This document shows positions 37,301 through 46,597 of a DNA stretch of 64,000 nt, piece by piece. How positions within the stretch are numbered: position 1 is the first letter of the stretch; every line of letters starts with the position of its first letter. The stretch lies in contig NZ_JAGQDG010000005.1 of assembly GCF_018069865.1 (NCBI RefSeq), positions 62,001-126,000 of the forward strand. The letters run 5' to 3'. Both the position numbers and the translations under genes were made by a program. Origin of the DNA: Ideonella paludis (GTDB lineage Bacteria > Pseudomonadota > Gammaproteobacteria > Burkholderiales > Burkholderiaceae_C). The notes under the pieces are model-generated. The model did not search any database and was not told where the DNA came from. It saw only the letters and a list, made by a program, of their open reading frames with translations.

Positions 37301-38071
37301 TCAGCGGCCCAGGGCCTCGATCACCAGGCGCGCGGTCTCGGCACCGGAGAAGTTTTGCTGGCCGGTGATCAGGTTGCCGTCGCGCACGGCAAAGCTGCGC
37401 CACAGGCCGGCCTGCACATAGTTGGCGCCGATCTCGCGCAGCTTGTCTTCAATGCGCCACGGCATGACGTGCTGGTCGCGGGGCAGCAGGCCGTAGCTCC
37501 ACACGGCGTTGTCGGCGAAGTCTTCTTCCACATTGGCAAAGCCGGTCACGGTGCGGCCTTTGGCGATGAACTCGCCGCTGCGAGTCTTGGCATAGGCCAG
37601 CACTGCCACGCCGTGGCACAAGGCGGCGGCCACTTTGCCGGCCTCAAAGAAGGCGGCGAACTTGGCATGCAGCTCGGTGGCCCGCTCGAACGTGAACATG
37701 GGGGCCTGGCCACCCGCCACGACGAGGGCGTCGAAGCGGTCCAGCGCGATCTCGGCCACCGGCCGGGTGTTCTCGACCAGGGCCTTGAGTGCGGGCGTGT
37801 GGATGAAGCCTTGGCTGATGAGGTCGCTTTGGCTGTAGCCGCTGGCGTCGTTGGGGTCGCTCATGCCGTCGGCCTGGCAGGCGCCACCGTCCGGGCTGAA
37901 CACCTCCACCTCATAGCCCGCTTCGTGGAAGGCCAGGTAGGGGTGGGTCAGCTCGCTCCACCAAAAGCCCACCGGCCAGCCGGTGGTGCTGGAGACCGCC
38001 GGGTTGGCGATGACGATGGCCACGCGTTTAGGGGCGCGGGGGTTGACGGGGTTGGTGTCTTGCAGGCTCAT
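37301..38071 (-). CDS. Cytosolic DJ-1/PfpI-family protein
   Basis: 256-residue paralogue of the next gene, without a signal peptide. The same core is seen: VVAGGQAPMFTFERATEL, the elbow AALCHGVAVL (Cys about 145), TGFANVEEDFADNAVW and DGNLITGQQNFSGAETARLVIEALG. The family is tied to methylglyoxal and oxidative-damage responses. ATG 38071 is preceded by GGAG at 8 bases. It is the first gene of the minus-strand group (DJ-1, exported DJ-1, F420-like, NmrA, perhaps LtrA) and is divergent from a LysR regulator, the usual arrangement for a regulator controlling its neighbour. Confidence 0.91.
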   Translation of the reverse strand: MSLQDTNPVNPRAPKRVAIVIANPAVSSTTGWPVGFWWSELTHPYLAFHEAGYEVEVFSPDGGACQADGMSDPNDASGYSQSDLISQGFIHTPALKALVENTRPVAEIALDRFDALVVAGGQAPMFTFERATELHAKFAAFFEAGKVAAALCHGVAVLAYAKTRSGEFIAKGRTVTGFANVEEDFADNAVWSYGLLPRDQHVMPWRIEDKLREIGANYVQAGLWRSFAVRDGNLITGQQNFSGAETARLVIEALGR

Positions 38072-38124
38072 GAAGAGGCTCCTTGGATCAGCGATGCCCG
38101 CACTTTGTCATTTGCCTGAGAATT

Positions 38125-38134
38125 GATAAATATC
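38125..38134. promoter_or_regulatory. Possible LysR operator core
   Basis: GATAAATATC is an imperfect AT-rich dyad in the 99-base gap between the divergent DJ-1 operon and the LysR gene, a place where LysR proteins normally bind. Support is positional only. Confidence 0.25.
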
Positions 38135-38170
38135 TGTCTATGGCACCATGTGTTACCAAAGGAGACAACA

Positions 38171-39067
38171 ATGGACTTGCAAGCCCTTCAGGCCTTCATC
38201 AAGGTGGTGCAGACCGGCAGCTTCACCCGTGCCGCAGACGCGCTAGGCACGCACAAGGCGCACTTGTCGCGGGTGGTGAGCCAGTTGGAGCGCGAGTTGG
38301 GGGCGCGCCTGCTGGAGCGCAGCACGCGCTCGCTGTCCTTGACCGAGGTGGGCCGGGAGTTCCACGAGCGCGGTGTGGCCATCTTGGCGGCGGTGGACGA
38401 TGCCCGCCAGGCGGTGGAGCAGTCCCAGGCCGAGCCGCGCGGCACGCTGCGGCTGACCTGTGGGGTGGAGTTCGGCATGTTGGCCGTCAGCGGCTGGATC
38501 CACGACTACTTGGCGCGCTACCCCCAGATGAAGGTGGAGGCCGAGATCACGGGCCGCATCGTCGATGTGGTGCACGAGGGCTTTGACCTGGCGATCCGGG
38601 TTGGCCATCTGCCCGACTCCACGCTCACGGCCCGGCGCCTGGGCAGCCTGAGCTATGCGCTGTATGCGGCGCCTGCCTATTTGCAGCAGCGCGGCGTGCC
38701 CCGCACGCCGGAGGAGCTTTCCCGGCATGAGTTGCTGGTGTTTGCGCCGGGCAGTGCCACCACAGCCTGGGTGCTATCCCGCGACGGGGACACCAGCCGC
38801 GTGCCGCTGATCCAGGCGCGGTTCAGGGCCAGCAGCAGTTTCGCGGTGCGCGATGCGGCGGCTGCGGGCTTGGGCGTTGCGCTGCTGCCGCAGCTGATTG
38901 GCGAGCCGCTGGTGGCCGCAGGGTTACTGCGTGGTGTGCTGCCGGGCTGGGTGCCGCCCGAGGTGCCGGTGAGTGCGGTGTTCGCCAGTGCACGGTTTCT
39001 GGCCCCCAAGGTCAGGGCCTTTGTGGAGCTGGCTCTCACGTCGTTCAAGGGCGTGACGCCGCCGTGA
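38171..39067 (+). CDS. LysR-family transcriptional regulator
   Basis: 298-residue LysR regulator. The winged helix-turn-helix is MDLQALQAFIKVVQTGSFTRAADALGTHKAHLSRVVSQLERELGARLLER (residues 1-50), followed by the linker helix and a periplasmic-binding-protein-like effector domain (RLTCGVEFGMLAVSGWI onward). It belongs to the branch often found beside oxidoreductase genes. ATG 38171 has GGAG 6 bases upstream; an in-frame ATG at 38123 is rejected. It likely controls the divergent DJ-1 operon and itself; the inducer is unknown, an electrophile or quinone being a reasonable guess. Confidence 0.92.
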   Translation: MDLQALQAFIKVVQTGSFTRAADALGTHKAHLSRVVSQLERELGARLLERSTRSLSLTEVGREFHERGVAILAAVDDARQAVEQSQAEPRGTLRLTCGVEFGMLAVSGWIHDYLARYPQMKVEAEITGRIVDVVHEGFDLAIRVGHLPDSTLTARRLGSLSYALYAAPAYLQQRGVPRTPEELSRHELLVFAPGSATTAWVLSRDGDTSRVPLIQARFRASSSFAVRDAAAAGLGVALLPQLIGEPLVAAGLLRGVLPGWVPPEVPVSAVFASARFLAPKVRAFVELALTSFKGVTPP

Positions 39068-39302
39068 CCGGTCGTGCCGCTGAAGGACGCCGTCCGTCCA
39101 GACAGGCGCCTGGGTGCGGCCAACCGCCGCAGGAATGCCGCTATGGTGCCGAGCCGAGCTGGGACGGGGGCTAGAGCGCTCGACACGCCCGCCTCAGATG
39201 CCGCAGGCCGCTGTGCTTGTCCATCGGACATAAGTGGCTTTGCGGGACTTTTCCTTGTTTTTGCGGCTTTCCAGATTTGTAGTGACAAAGATGTTATAGA
39301 TT

Positions 39303-39316
39303 GAGATACAAATCTC
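39303..39316. promoter_or_regulatory. Short inverted repeat before the CsoR-like gene
   Basis: GAGAT-ACAA-ATCTC is a perfect 5-base dyad 39 bases before ATG 39355, and could be the operator of the CsoR-like protein, which normally binds a dyad in its own promoter. The rest of the 39068-39354 gap holds no convincing gene. Confidence 0.35.
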
Positions 39317-39354
39317 GTCTAATATGGCTTGATCTTAGTTAAGAGAGCTTGATC

Positions 39355-39645
39355 ATGGCAGTACTGCAACACGAGAAGAGCCGGACCGACTTGCTGAACC
39401 GCCTCAAGCGTGCCGAAGGGCAGCTGCGGGGCATTCAACGCATGATCGAAGGTGGTGAAACTGCTTTCGACATTGCAGGGCAGATGTCGGCTGTTCGCAA
39501 GGCGTTGGACAGCACCTATGTGCGCATGACCGTCTGCGTCATGGAGCAAGAGTTGGCCGGGAAGGTCAACGACAACGCCCGCGGCCGCAAGCAGCTCGCC
39601 GAGGTGATGGACGAAGTCCAGTCCTTGTTGTCTAAGGTGCGCTAA
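39355..39645 (+). CDS. CsoR/FrmR-family regulator with non-canonical ligand set
   Basis: 96-residue all-helical protein of the CsoR/RcnR/FrmR (DUF156) family, which represses metal- or aldehyde-response genes. The family core is NRLKRAEGQLRGIQRMIEGG and QMSAVRKALDS. The usual sensing Cys of the C-x-D-I motif is Ala (residue 37), and the H-x-x-x-C pair is replaced by Val and Glu; the only Cys is residue 61, one position off. Copper, nickel or formaldehyde sensing by the known residues is therefore unlikely. ATG 39355 has AAGAGAG 7 bases upstream. No metal exporter lies next to it: the downstream neighbour is convergent and a receiver protein. Confidence 0.86.
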   Translation: MAVLQHEKSRTDLLNRLKRAEGQLRGIQRMIEGGETAFDIAGQMSAVRKALDSTYVRMTVCVMEQELAGKVNDNARGRKQLAEVMDEVQSLLSKVR

Positions 39646-39655
39646 GCCCTGGGCA

Positions 39656-40018
39656 CTAGGCCAACCTGGCCGCCAGTTGCAGCAGCTCGCGAGGGCTGAA
39701 AGGCTTGACCAGATAGTCTGTCGCACCGGCGGCCAAGCCGGTGGCGCGGTCTTCCGGCCGAGCCTTGGCACTGAGGATCACGACCTTGCTGCGTTTCAGG
39801 CGCGGGTCGTTGCGAATGCGCCGGCAAGCCTCGATGCCGTCAATGGCACCGGGCATCATCACGTCCATCAGCACCAAGTCCGGGGTCAGGGCTTGGGCTT
39901 GCTTGACCCCGTCTTCGCCATTGGCGGCTTCGTGCAAGTCATAGTCTTGCAGCTCCAGGGTCATCCGAACCAATTCTCGGATATCGGCTTGGTCGTCAAC
40001 GATCAACACACGTTTCAT
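39656..40018 (-). CDS. Single-domain response regulator
   Basis: 120-residue stand-alone receiver domain. Acidic pair in VLIVDDQAD, phospho-acceptor Asp in LVLMDVMMP (about residue 53), Ser in VILSAKAR and Lys in YLVKPFSPREL are all present, so it should be phosphorylated. There is no output domain. It resembles PilH/CheY-like regulators, and the chemoreceptor and histidine kinase nearby are possible partners. ATG 40018 (MKRVLIVDD) is chosen over a 19-codon upstream extension. It is convergent with the CsoR-like gene (10 bases) and divergent from the chemoreceptor gene (178 bases). Confidence 0.9.
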   Translation of the reverse strand: MKRVLIVDDQADIRELVRMTLELQDYDLHEAANGEDGVKQAQALTPDLVLMDVMMPGAIDGIEACRRIRNDPRLKRSKVVILSAKARPEDRATGLAAGATDYLVKPFSPRELLQLAARLA

Positions 40019-40196
40019 GGGCGCTCCCAGATGATGGCTCCGCAGCGACAGCCGCAGCCACCCGCTGACGCGCACTTTAGGCCGCCGCTACAGCGCTGAT
40101 AAGCAGAAACAGGGGGCGAATGGGCTGATGTTGCAGCCTTTGCGCGGTGGTGGTTCGCGCGATATTGCGAGAACTTGCCGAAGACTGCGAACCCTT

Positions 40197-41696
40197 ATGC
40201 CCACCACCTTGCTTCCTGCCAGTACCTTGCGCCGCATGGACTACACCATGGTGGTGCTGTCCATTGCCTTGGGTGCGCTTTGCGTGGCGTTGACCTTCGA
40301 TGGGCCGCTCGCAGGGGCCACGCAGCTGACGATGGGCGCAGTGCTGCTGGTGACGCCGCTGCTGGCCTACCGCTGGGCGGGAGACACTTGGCTGCGCTGG
40401 GTGTTGGCACTGCTGGCCACCGCCCTGAGTGCAGCCCCTGTGGTGTTGGCGGGGGGCCGGGCCGAGTATGTGCTGCTCATGATGTTGACCCTGTCGGTGC
40501 TGCCGGTGTATCGGGCTTGGCCGCTGATTGCGGCTGCAGGCGTGCTGATGACGGCGCACCTGATGACCTTGTCCCAGTGGGGTTTAAGTCCCGGCATGAA
40601 TGGTGCTGCACTGAGCCTGGCCGTGGTGGTCGTGGCATCGCAGACGGCCTATTTGGTCTATGTGGCTTGGGTGGGCGGGCGGCGAGACCGCGAGCGCTTT
40701 GACATTGAGTTCCTGGTCAAGGCCATGGGCAGTGACGGCCCGATCCGCCTGAACTTCGACGCCGTGCGCGCCGAATCTCAGCTCGGCCAGCGCCTGAAGC
40801 ATGTCCAAGACCGCATGGCCGATGCGCTGCGCCAAGTCGAGGCCTCTACGCAGGGGGTGCACGGGGTCTCCGATGTGCTCAAAGACAGTGGGACCGAGTT
40901 GATGCAGCGCACCGAGAGCAGCGCCAATGGCCTGCGGGATGCCGCGATGGTGTTGGAGCAAATCACGGTCATCGTGAAGTCCAGTGCCGAGGCAGCGCTG
41001 GAAGCGCGAGCCCATGCCGACGCGGCCTCGGAGTTGGCCTCGGGTGCCGGCAAGATCATTGACCAGATGGTCGGGCAGATGCGCCACATTGACCAATCGG
41101 CGCGCCGCATCACCGACATCATTGCGGTGATTGACGGCATTGCCTTTCAGACCAATATCCTGGCCTTGAATGCAGCCGTTGAGGCCGCCCGAGCCGGTGA
41201 GCAAGGCCGCGGCTTTGCGGTGGTGGCCTCCGAGGTGAGGTCGCTGGCCATGCGGGCCTCGGACGCGGCCAAAGAAATCAAGGGCCTGATCGCGGACTCG
41301 CTGCAGACCGTGGAGCAGGGCAATCACTTGGCCGATTCAGCCGGCGACAACATGCAGCACTTGGTCGAGGCGGTGCAGCGAGCGGGCAATGTCTTCCGAA
41401 GCTTGTCGGCCGACACCGATGAACATGCCAACAGCATTGAGGCGGTGACTCAGGCCGTGAAGGACCTGGACGAGCTGACGCGGCAGAACGTCGCAGTGGC
41501 GGAGCGGGCGGATGAGGCCTCGCGCACCTTGGCCCAACATGCGGGCGGCCTGAGCCAAGTGCTGGCGGCCTTTCGAATCTCCCACACCATGCCGCCGCCG
41601 GTGCCTGTCAGCGCCATGTCGGCGCCCATGGCGCCCCCGCCACGCGCTGCCGCCAAGGTGGCGGCACCCGCGCCGGCGGTGGTGGATTTCTTCTGA
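40197..41696 (+). CDS. Methyl-accepting chemotaxis protein with polytopic membrane domain
   Basis: 499-residue chemoreceptor. About six transmembrane helices lie within residues 12-170, without a periplasmic sensor loop, and no HAMP domain is evident. The cytoplasmic signalling domain is complete, with the hairpin tip [47 protein letters not shown]. The tail is Pro/Ala-rich and ends VVDFF, so no classic NWETF CheR/CheB tether. It probably senses a membrane or energy-related signal. ATG 40197 is used; an in-frame extension to 40128 adds a basic stretch. It is convergent with the histidine kinase gene. Confidence 0.9.
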   Translation: MPTTLLPASTLRRMDYTMVVLSIALGALCVALTFDGPLAGATQLTMGAVLLVTPLLAYRWAGDTWLRWVLALLATALSAAPVVLAGGRAEYVLLMMLTLSVLPVYRAWPLIAAAGVLMTAHLMTLSQWGLSPGMNGAALSLAVVVVASQTAYLVYVAWVGGRRDRERFDIEFLVKAMGSDGPIRLNFDAVRAESQLGQRLKHVQDRMADALRQVEASTQGVHGVSDVLKDSGTELMQRTESSANGLRDAAMVLEQITVIVKSSAEAALEARAHADAASELASGAGKIIDQMVGQMRHIDQSARRITDIIAVIDGIAFQTNILALNAAVEAARAGEQGRGFAVVASEVRSLAMRASDAAKEIKGLIADSLQTVEQGNHLADSAGDNMQHLVEAVQRAGNVFRSLSADTDEHANSIEAVTQAVKDLDELTRQNVAVAERADEASRTLAQHAGGLSQVLAAFRISHTMPPPVPVSAMSAPMAPPPRAAAKVAAPAPAVVDFF

Positions 41697-41700
41697 GCTT

Positions 41701-41716
41701 GCCCGTCTTGACGGGC
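41701..41716. terminator. Hairpin between convergent genes
   Basis: GCCCGT-CTTG-ACGGGC is a perfect six-base stem (seven if the loop is counted as two bases) between the chemoreceptor and histidine kinase stops. No T run follows on either strand, so terminator function is uncertain. Confidence 0.35.
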
Positions 41717-41724
41717 TGAGGCGG

Positions 41725-44247
41725 TCAGCCGGCAGCGGCGCTGTTGAGCGGCCAAGCCAGCGTGATGAGCGCCCCGCCTTGCGGGTTGTTGGCCGCCTGA
41801 ATCCAGCCGCCATGCGCCTGCATGATGCGGCGGCAAATCGTCAGCCCTAAGCCCGTGCCGCCGGAGCCGTCCTTGGTGCGGCTGGACTGCACGAAGGGCT
41901 CAAAAATGTGCTCGCGCTCATCCTCCGGAATGCCGGGGCCTTGGTCGCTGACCGTGAGCTGCACCGTTTGGGCCTGGCTGCTGAGCACCAGGCGGATCAC
42001 GCCACCATCGGGCGAGAAGCGCAGCGCGTTGGCAATCACATTGCGCAAGACTTGTTGGATGCGGAAGGCATCGAGCTGCATGGGCGCCACCGCGGCCCCC
42101 TGCTCCCAGGTAAAGCTCACGCCGCGGGGCCCTGCCAGCGGCTCAAACTCGGCCAGGACTTCTTGCACCTGCAGCGAAAGATCGGTGCTGGCCAACTGCA
42201 TGCCTTGGGCATCGCCGTCGAGCTTGGCCACATCGAGCAGGTCGTTCACCAGGGCCAACATGCGTTGCCCGCCCACGTGGATGCGGTCGAACATGGTGTG
42301 CAGGCGCGCGTGCTCCTGGCTGTACTTCACGCCCAGCTCAGAGAAGCCAATGATGGACTGCAGCGGTGTGCGCAGCTCGTGCGACATATTGGCAATGAAC
42401 TCGCTCTTGACGCGGTTGGAGTTCTCGGCCGCGTCGCGCGCCAGGCGCGTGGCACGCTCGGCCTCGCGGAACTCGGTGACGTCGACGATGTTGCCAATCA
42501 CTCCTGCCGGTGTGCCATCGACTTGGGTGAAGCTGACCTTGGTGGTGATGGTGTGGCGCAGCGCGCCATCGCTGCGGCGGTGAATCCCCTCCTTGCGGAC
42601 CACCTCGCCGGCATTCAAGGCAGCGAGCTCGGCCTCGGTCTCGGCCGGCTCACCGCCTTGGCCTGCGGCCTGGCCCAGCAGGCACAGGCCGGTCAGCTCC
42701 GTCCATGCTTTGTTCACCATCACCAGGCGGCCTTGGTCATCCTTGACGAAGATCGGTGTGGGCGTGGCCTCAATCAGCTGGGCGGTGAAGTCGAGTTGCG
42801 CTTGCAGGCGGCGGCGGGCGCTCTCACGGGCCGAGACATCGGCGCCAAAGCCGGCGAAGCCCTGCAGGCTGCCGTCTGGCCCATGCAAGGCCGAGAGGCT
42901 CAACTCCATCGGTAAGCCAACACCAGAGGCCGTGCTCAGCTCCACCGGCAAGGGGCTTTGCGGCCCACGAGCGGCATGGGCAATGAGCTGATCGACGGCA
43001 GCGCGGTCGCGCTCCACCATCAGACGCTGCAGCGGCACGCCCAGCGCTTCAGCGTCTGGCCTTTGGGTGATTTGCTGCCAGCGTGGGTTCACATAGGTGA
43101 GCCGCCCTGAGGCATCGGTGCGGAAGATCCACTCGCGCACGCCCTCAATGAGCACGCGCAGCTCGCGTTCGCTGTCGGCCACCCGCTCATTCGCGCTGTG
43201 CAGCGCCAGGGTGACATGCTCATGGCTGCGCAGGCTGCGGGCCGCCAGCGAGGCCAGCCCCAAGATCACCACACTGGCCACCAAGGCGCCTAAACATGCG
43301 GCTTGGGCCAGCGGCCAAATGTCGGCGATGGCTTGGTCGTAGGGCTGCTCCACCATGACCACCAAGGGCTGCCGGCGCAGGCTGCGGAAGGCCAGCACGG
43401 CGGCTTGGCCGTCCAGCCCTTTGTCGATCAGGTTGCCGCTCTCGCGATCAGGCAAAAACTGCTGGAAGGCAATGTGCGTGTGCATGGACTGACCCGGCTC
43501 GGCCCGCAGGGCCGAGGTGCCGGTCAGCAGCACGCCGTCAAAAGCCAGCAGTGCGCCCACGGCCCGCTCGTTGTCCAAGGTCAGTGCGTGCTGGTTGGCA
43601 AAGTAGTCAGGGTTGATGGTGGCCACCAGCCAGGGCGCGGTCGCGGCGTCACCGCTGAGCCGCAGCAGCACCGGCATGAAGCTCTGGTTGTTCTGCGGAG
43701 GGGTGCCGGTGGCGCGGTCCAGCGCCCACTGGCCCAGGTCTCGCCCGGCCAGCAAGCGGGGCACCACACCGCCGTTGGGGCGCTCGGCTGTGCCCAAAGC
43801 GGCCAAATCGACTTGCGCGCCCACATTGGCCGGCAGCGAGCTGGCGGTGACCTTGCCTTGTGGGTTCACCACCGACAAGCTGCGCACAAAGGGCAGGCCT
43901 TGCAGCAAGGTGGCCATGGTTTGGCCCAGTCCTTCGGCATGGGTCAGGTGCAGGTCGTGTTCGCCTTGCAGGCGGCCAGCATGGGTGGCGGTGTCTTGGG
44001 CAATGGTGTCCTGCACCGCGCCCAATACCACATCCACCGTGTTGAAAGCGCGGTTGGCATGGTCTTCCAGCGCCCTGGCGTTCAAGGCCGTGCGGTCCAG
44101 CGCCTGCTGCTCCATCCCCTTGAGCTCGATGACCATGAAGGCCGCCAAGGCCATCAACATGCAGGCCAGCAGGGAGAAGCCCGCCCACCAGGCGGCGCGC
44201 TCAGTCAGCCACTCAGGCAAGACGGCGCGCTTGGCCGAGTCTGTCAT
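41725..44247 (-). CDS. Cache-PAS-PAS sensor histidine kinase
   Basis: 840-residue membrane kinase. Transmembrane helices at about 20-42 and 312-335 enclose a large extracytoplasmic Cache-like domain; two PAS domains (about 365-485 and 490-610) follow. The phospho-accepting His is residue 623 in SHELRTPLQ, and the ATPase domain shows NVIANALRFSP, DQGPGIP and GGTGLGLTI. It has no attached receiver, so it needs a separate response regulator; the receiver protein at 39656 is the nearest. Its ATG overlaps the stop of the solute-binding-protein gene (ATGA), so the two are translationally coupled. Confidence 0.93.
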   Translation of the reverse strand: MTDSAKRAVLPEWLTERAAWWAGFSLLACMLMALAAFMVIELKGMEQQALDRTALNARALEDHANRAFNTVDVVLGAVQDTIAQDTATHAGRLQGEHDLHLTHAEGLGQTMATLLQGLPFVRSLSVVNPQGKVTASSLPANVGAQVDLAALGTAERPNGGVVPRLLAGRDLGQWALDRATGTPPQNNQSFMPVLLRLSGDAATAPWLVATINPDYFANQHALTLDNERAVGALLAFDGVLLTGTSALRAEPGQSMHTHIAFQQFLPDRESGNLIDKGLDGQAAVLAFRSLRRQPLVVMVEQPYDQAIADIWPLAQAACLGALVASVVILGLASLAARSLRSHEHVTLALHSANERVADSERELRVLIEGVREWIFRTDASGRLTYVNPRWQQITQRPDAEALGVPLQRLMVERDRAAVDQLIAHAARGPQSPLPVELSTASGVGLPMELSLSALHGPDGSLQGFAGFGADVSARESARRRLQAQLDFTAQLIEATPTPIFVKDDQGRLVMVNKAWTELTGLCLLGQAAGQGGEPAETEAELAALNAGEVVRKEGIHRRSDGALRHTITTKVSFTQVDGTPAGVIGNIVDVTEFREAERATRLARDAAENSNRVKSEFIANMSHELRTPLQSIIGFSELGVKYSQEHARLHTMFDRIHVGGQRMLALVNDLLDVAKLDGDAQGMQLASTDLSLQVQEVLAEFEPLAGPRGVSFTWEQGAAVAPMQLDAFRIQQVLRNVIANALRFSPDGGVIRLVLSSQAQTVQLTVSDQGPGIPEDEREHIFEPFVQSSRTKDGSGGTGLGLTICRRIMQAHGGWIQAANNPQGGALITLAWPLNSAAAG

Positions 44248-45050
44248 TTCTTGACCACAATCTCACTCAAGCCGGCCCGCTTGGCCGCAGCGTCCAGACG
44301 CCCGTCTTTCTTGATGCGCGCGACAAAGTCGTCCACTTTCTTCAGCCAGGCGTCGTCGCCCGGCTTCACCGCATAGGCATAGGGCAGCACAAAAAAGGGC
44401 GTGGGCGGCGAGATCAGCTTGGCCCAGTCGGCGTTATCCAGCAAGCGGCGGCTGTAGGGGTAGTCGGTCATGAAGACATCCACGCGGCCGGCCTCCAGCT
44501 CTTGTTCGCGCGTCTGCGGGGGTTTGACCACCACCATCTTGGCTTGCTTCAAGGCGTCGGTCATCACCGGCTCCATGAAGGTGCCGGCCTGCACGGCCAC
44601 CAGCACGCCAGGCTTGTCGATGTCGCTCCATTGCTTGACGGTGCGGTTAGAGCGGGTGGTCACGCCATAAATGTCGCTTTGCAGATAGGGCTGGCTGAAG
44701 CGCAGCACCTTGGCCCGTGCGGGCAAGACGCCCACCGCAAACATGGCCACATCGCACTTGTCGGTGGTCACATCCTCGACCAGCTTGGCAAAGGAGGAGT
44801 CCACATACTGGACTTTGGCGCCCAGGTCTTTGGCGAACTCGGTGGAGAGCTCGATGTCGATGCCGGTGAGTTGCTGGGTGCGGGGGTTGCGCAAGGTGAT
44901 GCCGTAGTAATCGGGCCAGATGCAGACCTTGACGGTTTTGCTGGTGGCGACGCGGTCAGCGACCTCTGCGGCCACACTGGCGCTGGGGGCGAGCCCGATG
45001 ATCAGGAGCCCGAGGGCAGAGGTTTTTGCAGCAAGGGCGAGTAGGCGCAT
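44244..45050 (-). CDS. Periplasmic solute-binding protein (family 3)
   Basis: 268-residue exported amino-acid-type binding protein. The signal peptide is MRLLALAAKTSALGLLIIGLAPSASVAA. The family-3 fold follows with VKVCIWPDYYGITLRNPRTQQLTGIDIELSTEFAKDL, KCDVAMFAVGVLPARAKVLRFSQPY and VDVFMTDYPYSRRLL. No permease or ATPase is adjacent; instead it is coupled by a 4-base overlap to the histidine kinase, so it probably delivers a ligand signal rather than feeding a transporter. ATG 45050 has AGGA 7 bases upstream; the longer frame to 45275 is not signal-like. The ligand is unknown. Confidence 0.91.
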   Translation of the reverse strand: MRLLALAAKTSALGLLIIGLAPSASVAAEVADRVATSKTVKVCIWPDYYGITLRNPRTQQLTGIDIELSTEFAKDLGAKVQYVDSSFAKLVEDVTTDKCDVAMFAVGVLPARAKVLRFSQPYLQSDIYGVTTRSNRTVKQWSDIDKPGVLVAVQAGTFMEPVMTDALKQAKMVVVKPPQTREQELEAGRVDVFMTDYPYSRRLLDNADWAKLISPPTPFFVLPYAYAVKPGDDAWLKKVDDFVARIKKDGRLDAAAKRAGLSEIVVKK

Positions 45051-45241
45051 GGAGAGTCCTTGAAGAGGCTGAAAGCGGCACAGCGGGCCGGATTGTGCTG
45101 AGTCTTGGCAAGCAGGGGAAGAGACGTTGCAAGTGCTTGCTGGCAACAGGGGCGACGGGTTTTCAGGCTTGGGTGGTAGATGGTCATCGGCTGGCGCGCG
45201 CTGTCCTTGATACTTGAGGCCAAAGTCTCTGAGGTTTTGCC

Positions 45242-46585
45242 ATGCCCAACACCACGCCTGCCCACGCCCGCACACCTTGCCTGCCGACGATGGATGAGCA
45301 ACGCACCGAGTTACACAACGAGGTCCATGCCCGCCCCCCGGCCCGTATCCGCTTGCCCGCTTTGGTAGTGCTGGTGGTGGTGCTGAACGACGCCGTCAGC
45401 CGTGAGCAGGAATGGGCCCACCTGCGCCGCCTGCCCGGCCAAGACGGGCTGGTGCTGGAGGCTTTGCAGGGCAACTTCTTGCGCCTGCGCCTGGGGGGCC
45501 GCACCCTGAAGTGGGAGCGCCACAGCGAGTACACCCGCTATGTTCTGGTGCAGCCGCTGCCCGAAGGCACGGGCTTGGGGGCCGAGGAGCCGGACCTGCT
45601 CAGTGGCATGTTGGTGGGCACCGACTGGCTGGCCGGCATCCCGGGCCGCACCATGGCGGCCGTGCAAACCGCCTTGGTGGAGCACTCCTTGGACGATGCA
45701 CCGGCCGCCTTGGCCTTGGCCCAGCGCTGGCTGGGCGGCGGCACCGTGGTGGCGTCGTTGATGGGCCATGGGCACTCGCTGGCGGTGACCAAGTTCAAGC
45801 TGCGCGACGATGGCTTTGAGCGCATGGTGCTGGTGATGCCGCCGGGCACCACCGAGACCCGTGCGGGCCGCGTCTCCCAGCGCCTGCTGGAGATGGAGAT
45901 TTACCGGCTGATGGCCTTGCGTGGCCTGCCGGTGGCCAAGAGCTTGGCCGCGCCGCTGGCCGAGGCCGAGCGGGCGCTGGCCGATGTCACGGCCCGCCTG
46001 GACGCGCACCAGGAGTCGGAGCAGGTCTTGTTGGATACCCTGATCAGTGTCGCGGCCAAGGTGGAGCGGGCCACGGCCGAGTCCATGTACCGCTTCTCGG
46101 CCACCCTGGCCTATGACGGCTTGGTGCGCCAGCGCATCGCCGAGATGCGCGAAAAAGCCATCCCAGGCACCCAGACCTTGGGCGAGTTCATGCAGCGGCG
46201 GCTCTCACCCGCCATGGCCACCGTGGCGGCCACGGCGCAGCGCCTGAATGCGCTGTCGGCCCGCATTGAGCGCGCCAGCAGCCTGCTGCGCACGCGGGTG
46301 GACATTGCCACCGAGCATCAAAACCAGCAGTTGCTGGCCAAGCTGACCCGCGGCCAAGACCTGCAGCTCAGCCTGCAAACCACGGTGGAGGGCCTCTCCA
46401 TTGCGGCCATCAGCTATTACGTCATCAGCCTCGTGCTCTATGGCGGCAAGGCCGCCAAGGCAGCGGGCCTGCCGCTCAACCCCGAGATGCTGGCCGGCGC
46501 CTCCATTCCGCTGGTGCTGTGGGCGGTGTGGAAGGCCACGCAGCGCGTGCATGCGCGCCTGCATGGCTCCTCAGGCGGGCACTGA
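45242..46585 (+). CDS. DUF3422 family membrane protein
   Basis: 447-residue DUF3422 protein, frequent in Burkholderiales. The N-terminal motif RTELHNEVHARPPARIRLPALVV is diagnostic; a middle RMVLVMPPGTTETRAGRVSQRLLEMEIYRLMALRGLP segment precedes a helical coiled-coil region (residues 240-380), and two transmembrane helices lie near the C-terminus (AAISYYVISLVLYGG and ASIPLVLWAVWKA). Function unknown; it is sometimes described as a CorA-like or Mg-related membrane protein, which I cannot support from sequence. It is divergent from the solute-binding-protein gene and stands alone. Confidence 0.9.
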   Translation: MPNTTPAHARTPCLPTMDEQRTELHNEVHARPPARIRLPALVVLVVVLNDAVSREQEWAHLRRLPGQDGLVLEALQGNFLRLRLGGRTLKWERHSEYTRYVLVQPLPEGTGLGAEEPDLLSGMLVGTDWLAGIPGRTMAAVQTALVEHSLDDAPAALALAQRWLGGGTVVASLMGHGHSLAVTKFKLRDDGFERMVLVMPPGTTETRAGRVSQRLLEMEIYRLMALRGLPVAKSLAAPLAEAERALADVTARLDAHQESEQVLLDTLISVAAKVERATAESMYRFSATLAYDGLVRQRIAEMREKAIPGTQTLGEFMQRRLSPAMATVAATAQRLNALSARIERASSLLRTRVDIATEHQNQQLLAKLTRGQDLQLSLQTTVEGLSIAAISYYVISLVLYGGKAAKAAGLPLNPEMLAGASIPLVLWAVWKATQRVHARLHGSSGGH

Positions 46586-46597
46586 CCGAGCGCACAC

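Noticed and set aside
39074-39304. Small plus-strand open frame of 76 codons before the CsoR-like gene
   Set aside because: Arg/Ala-rich with no ribosome site; it runs into the regulator promoter.
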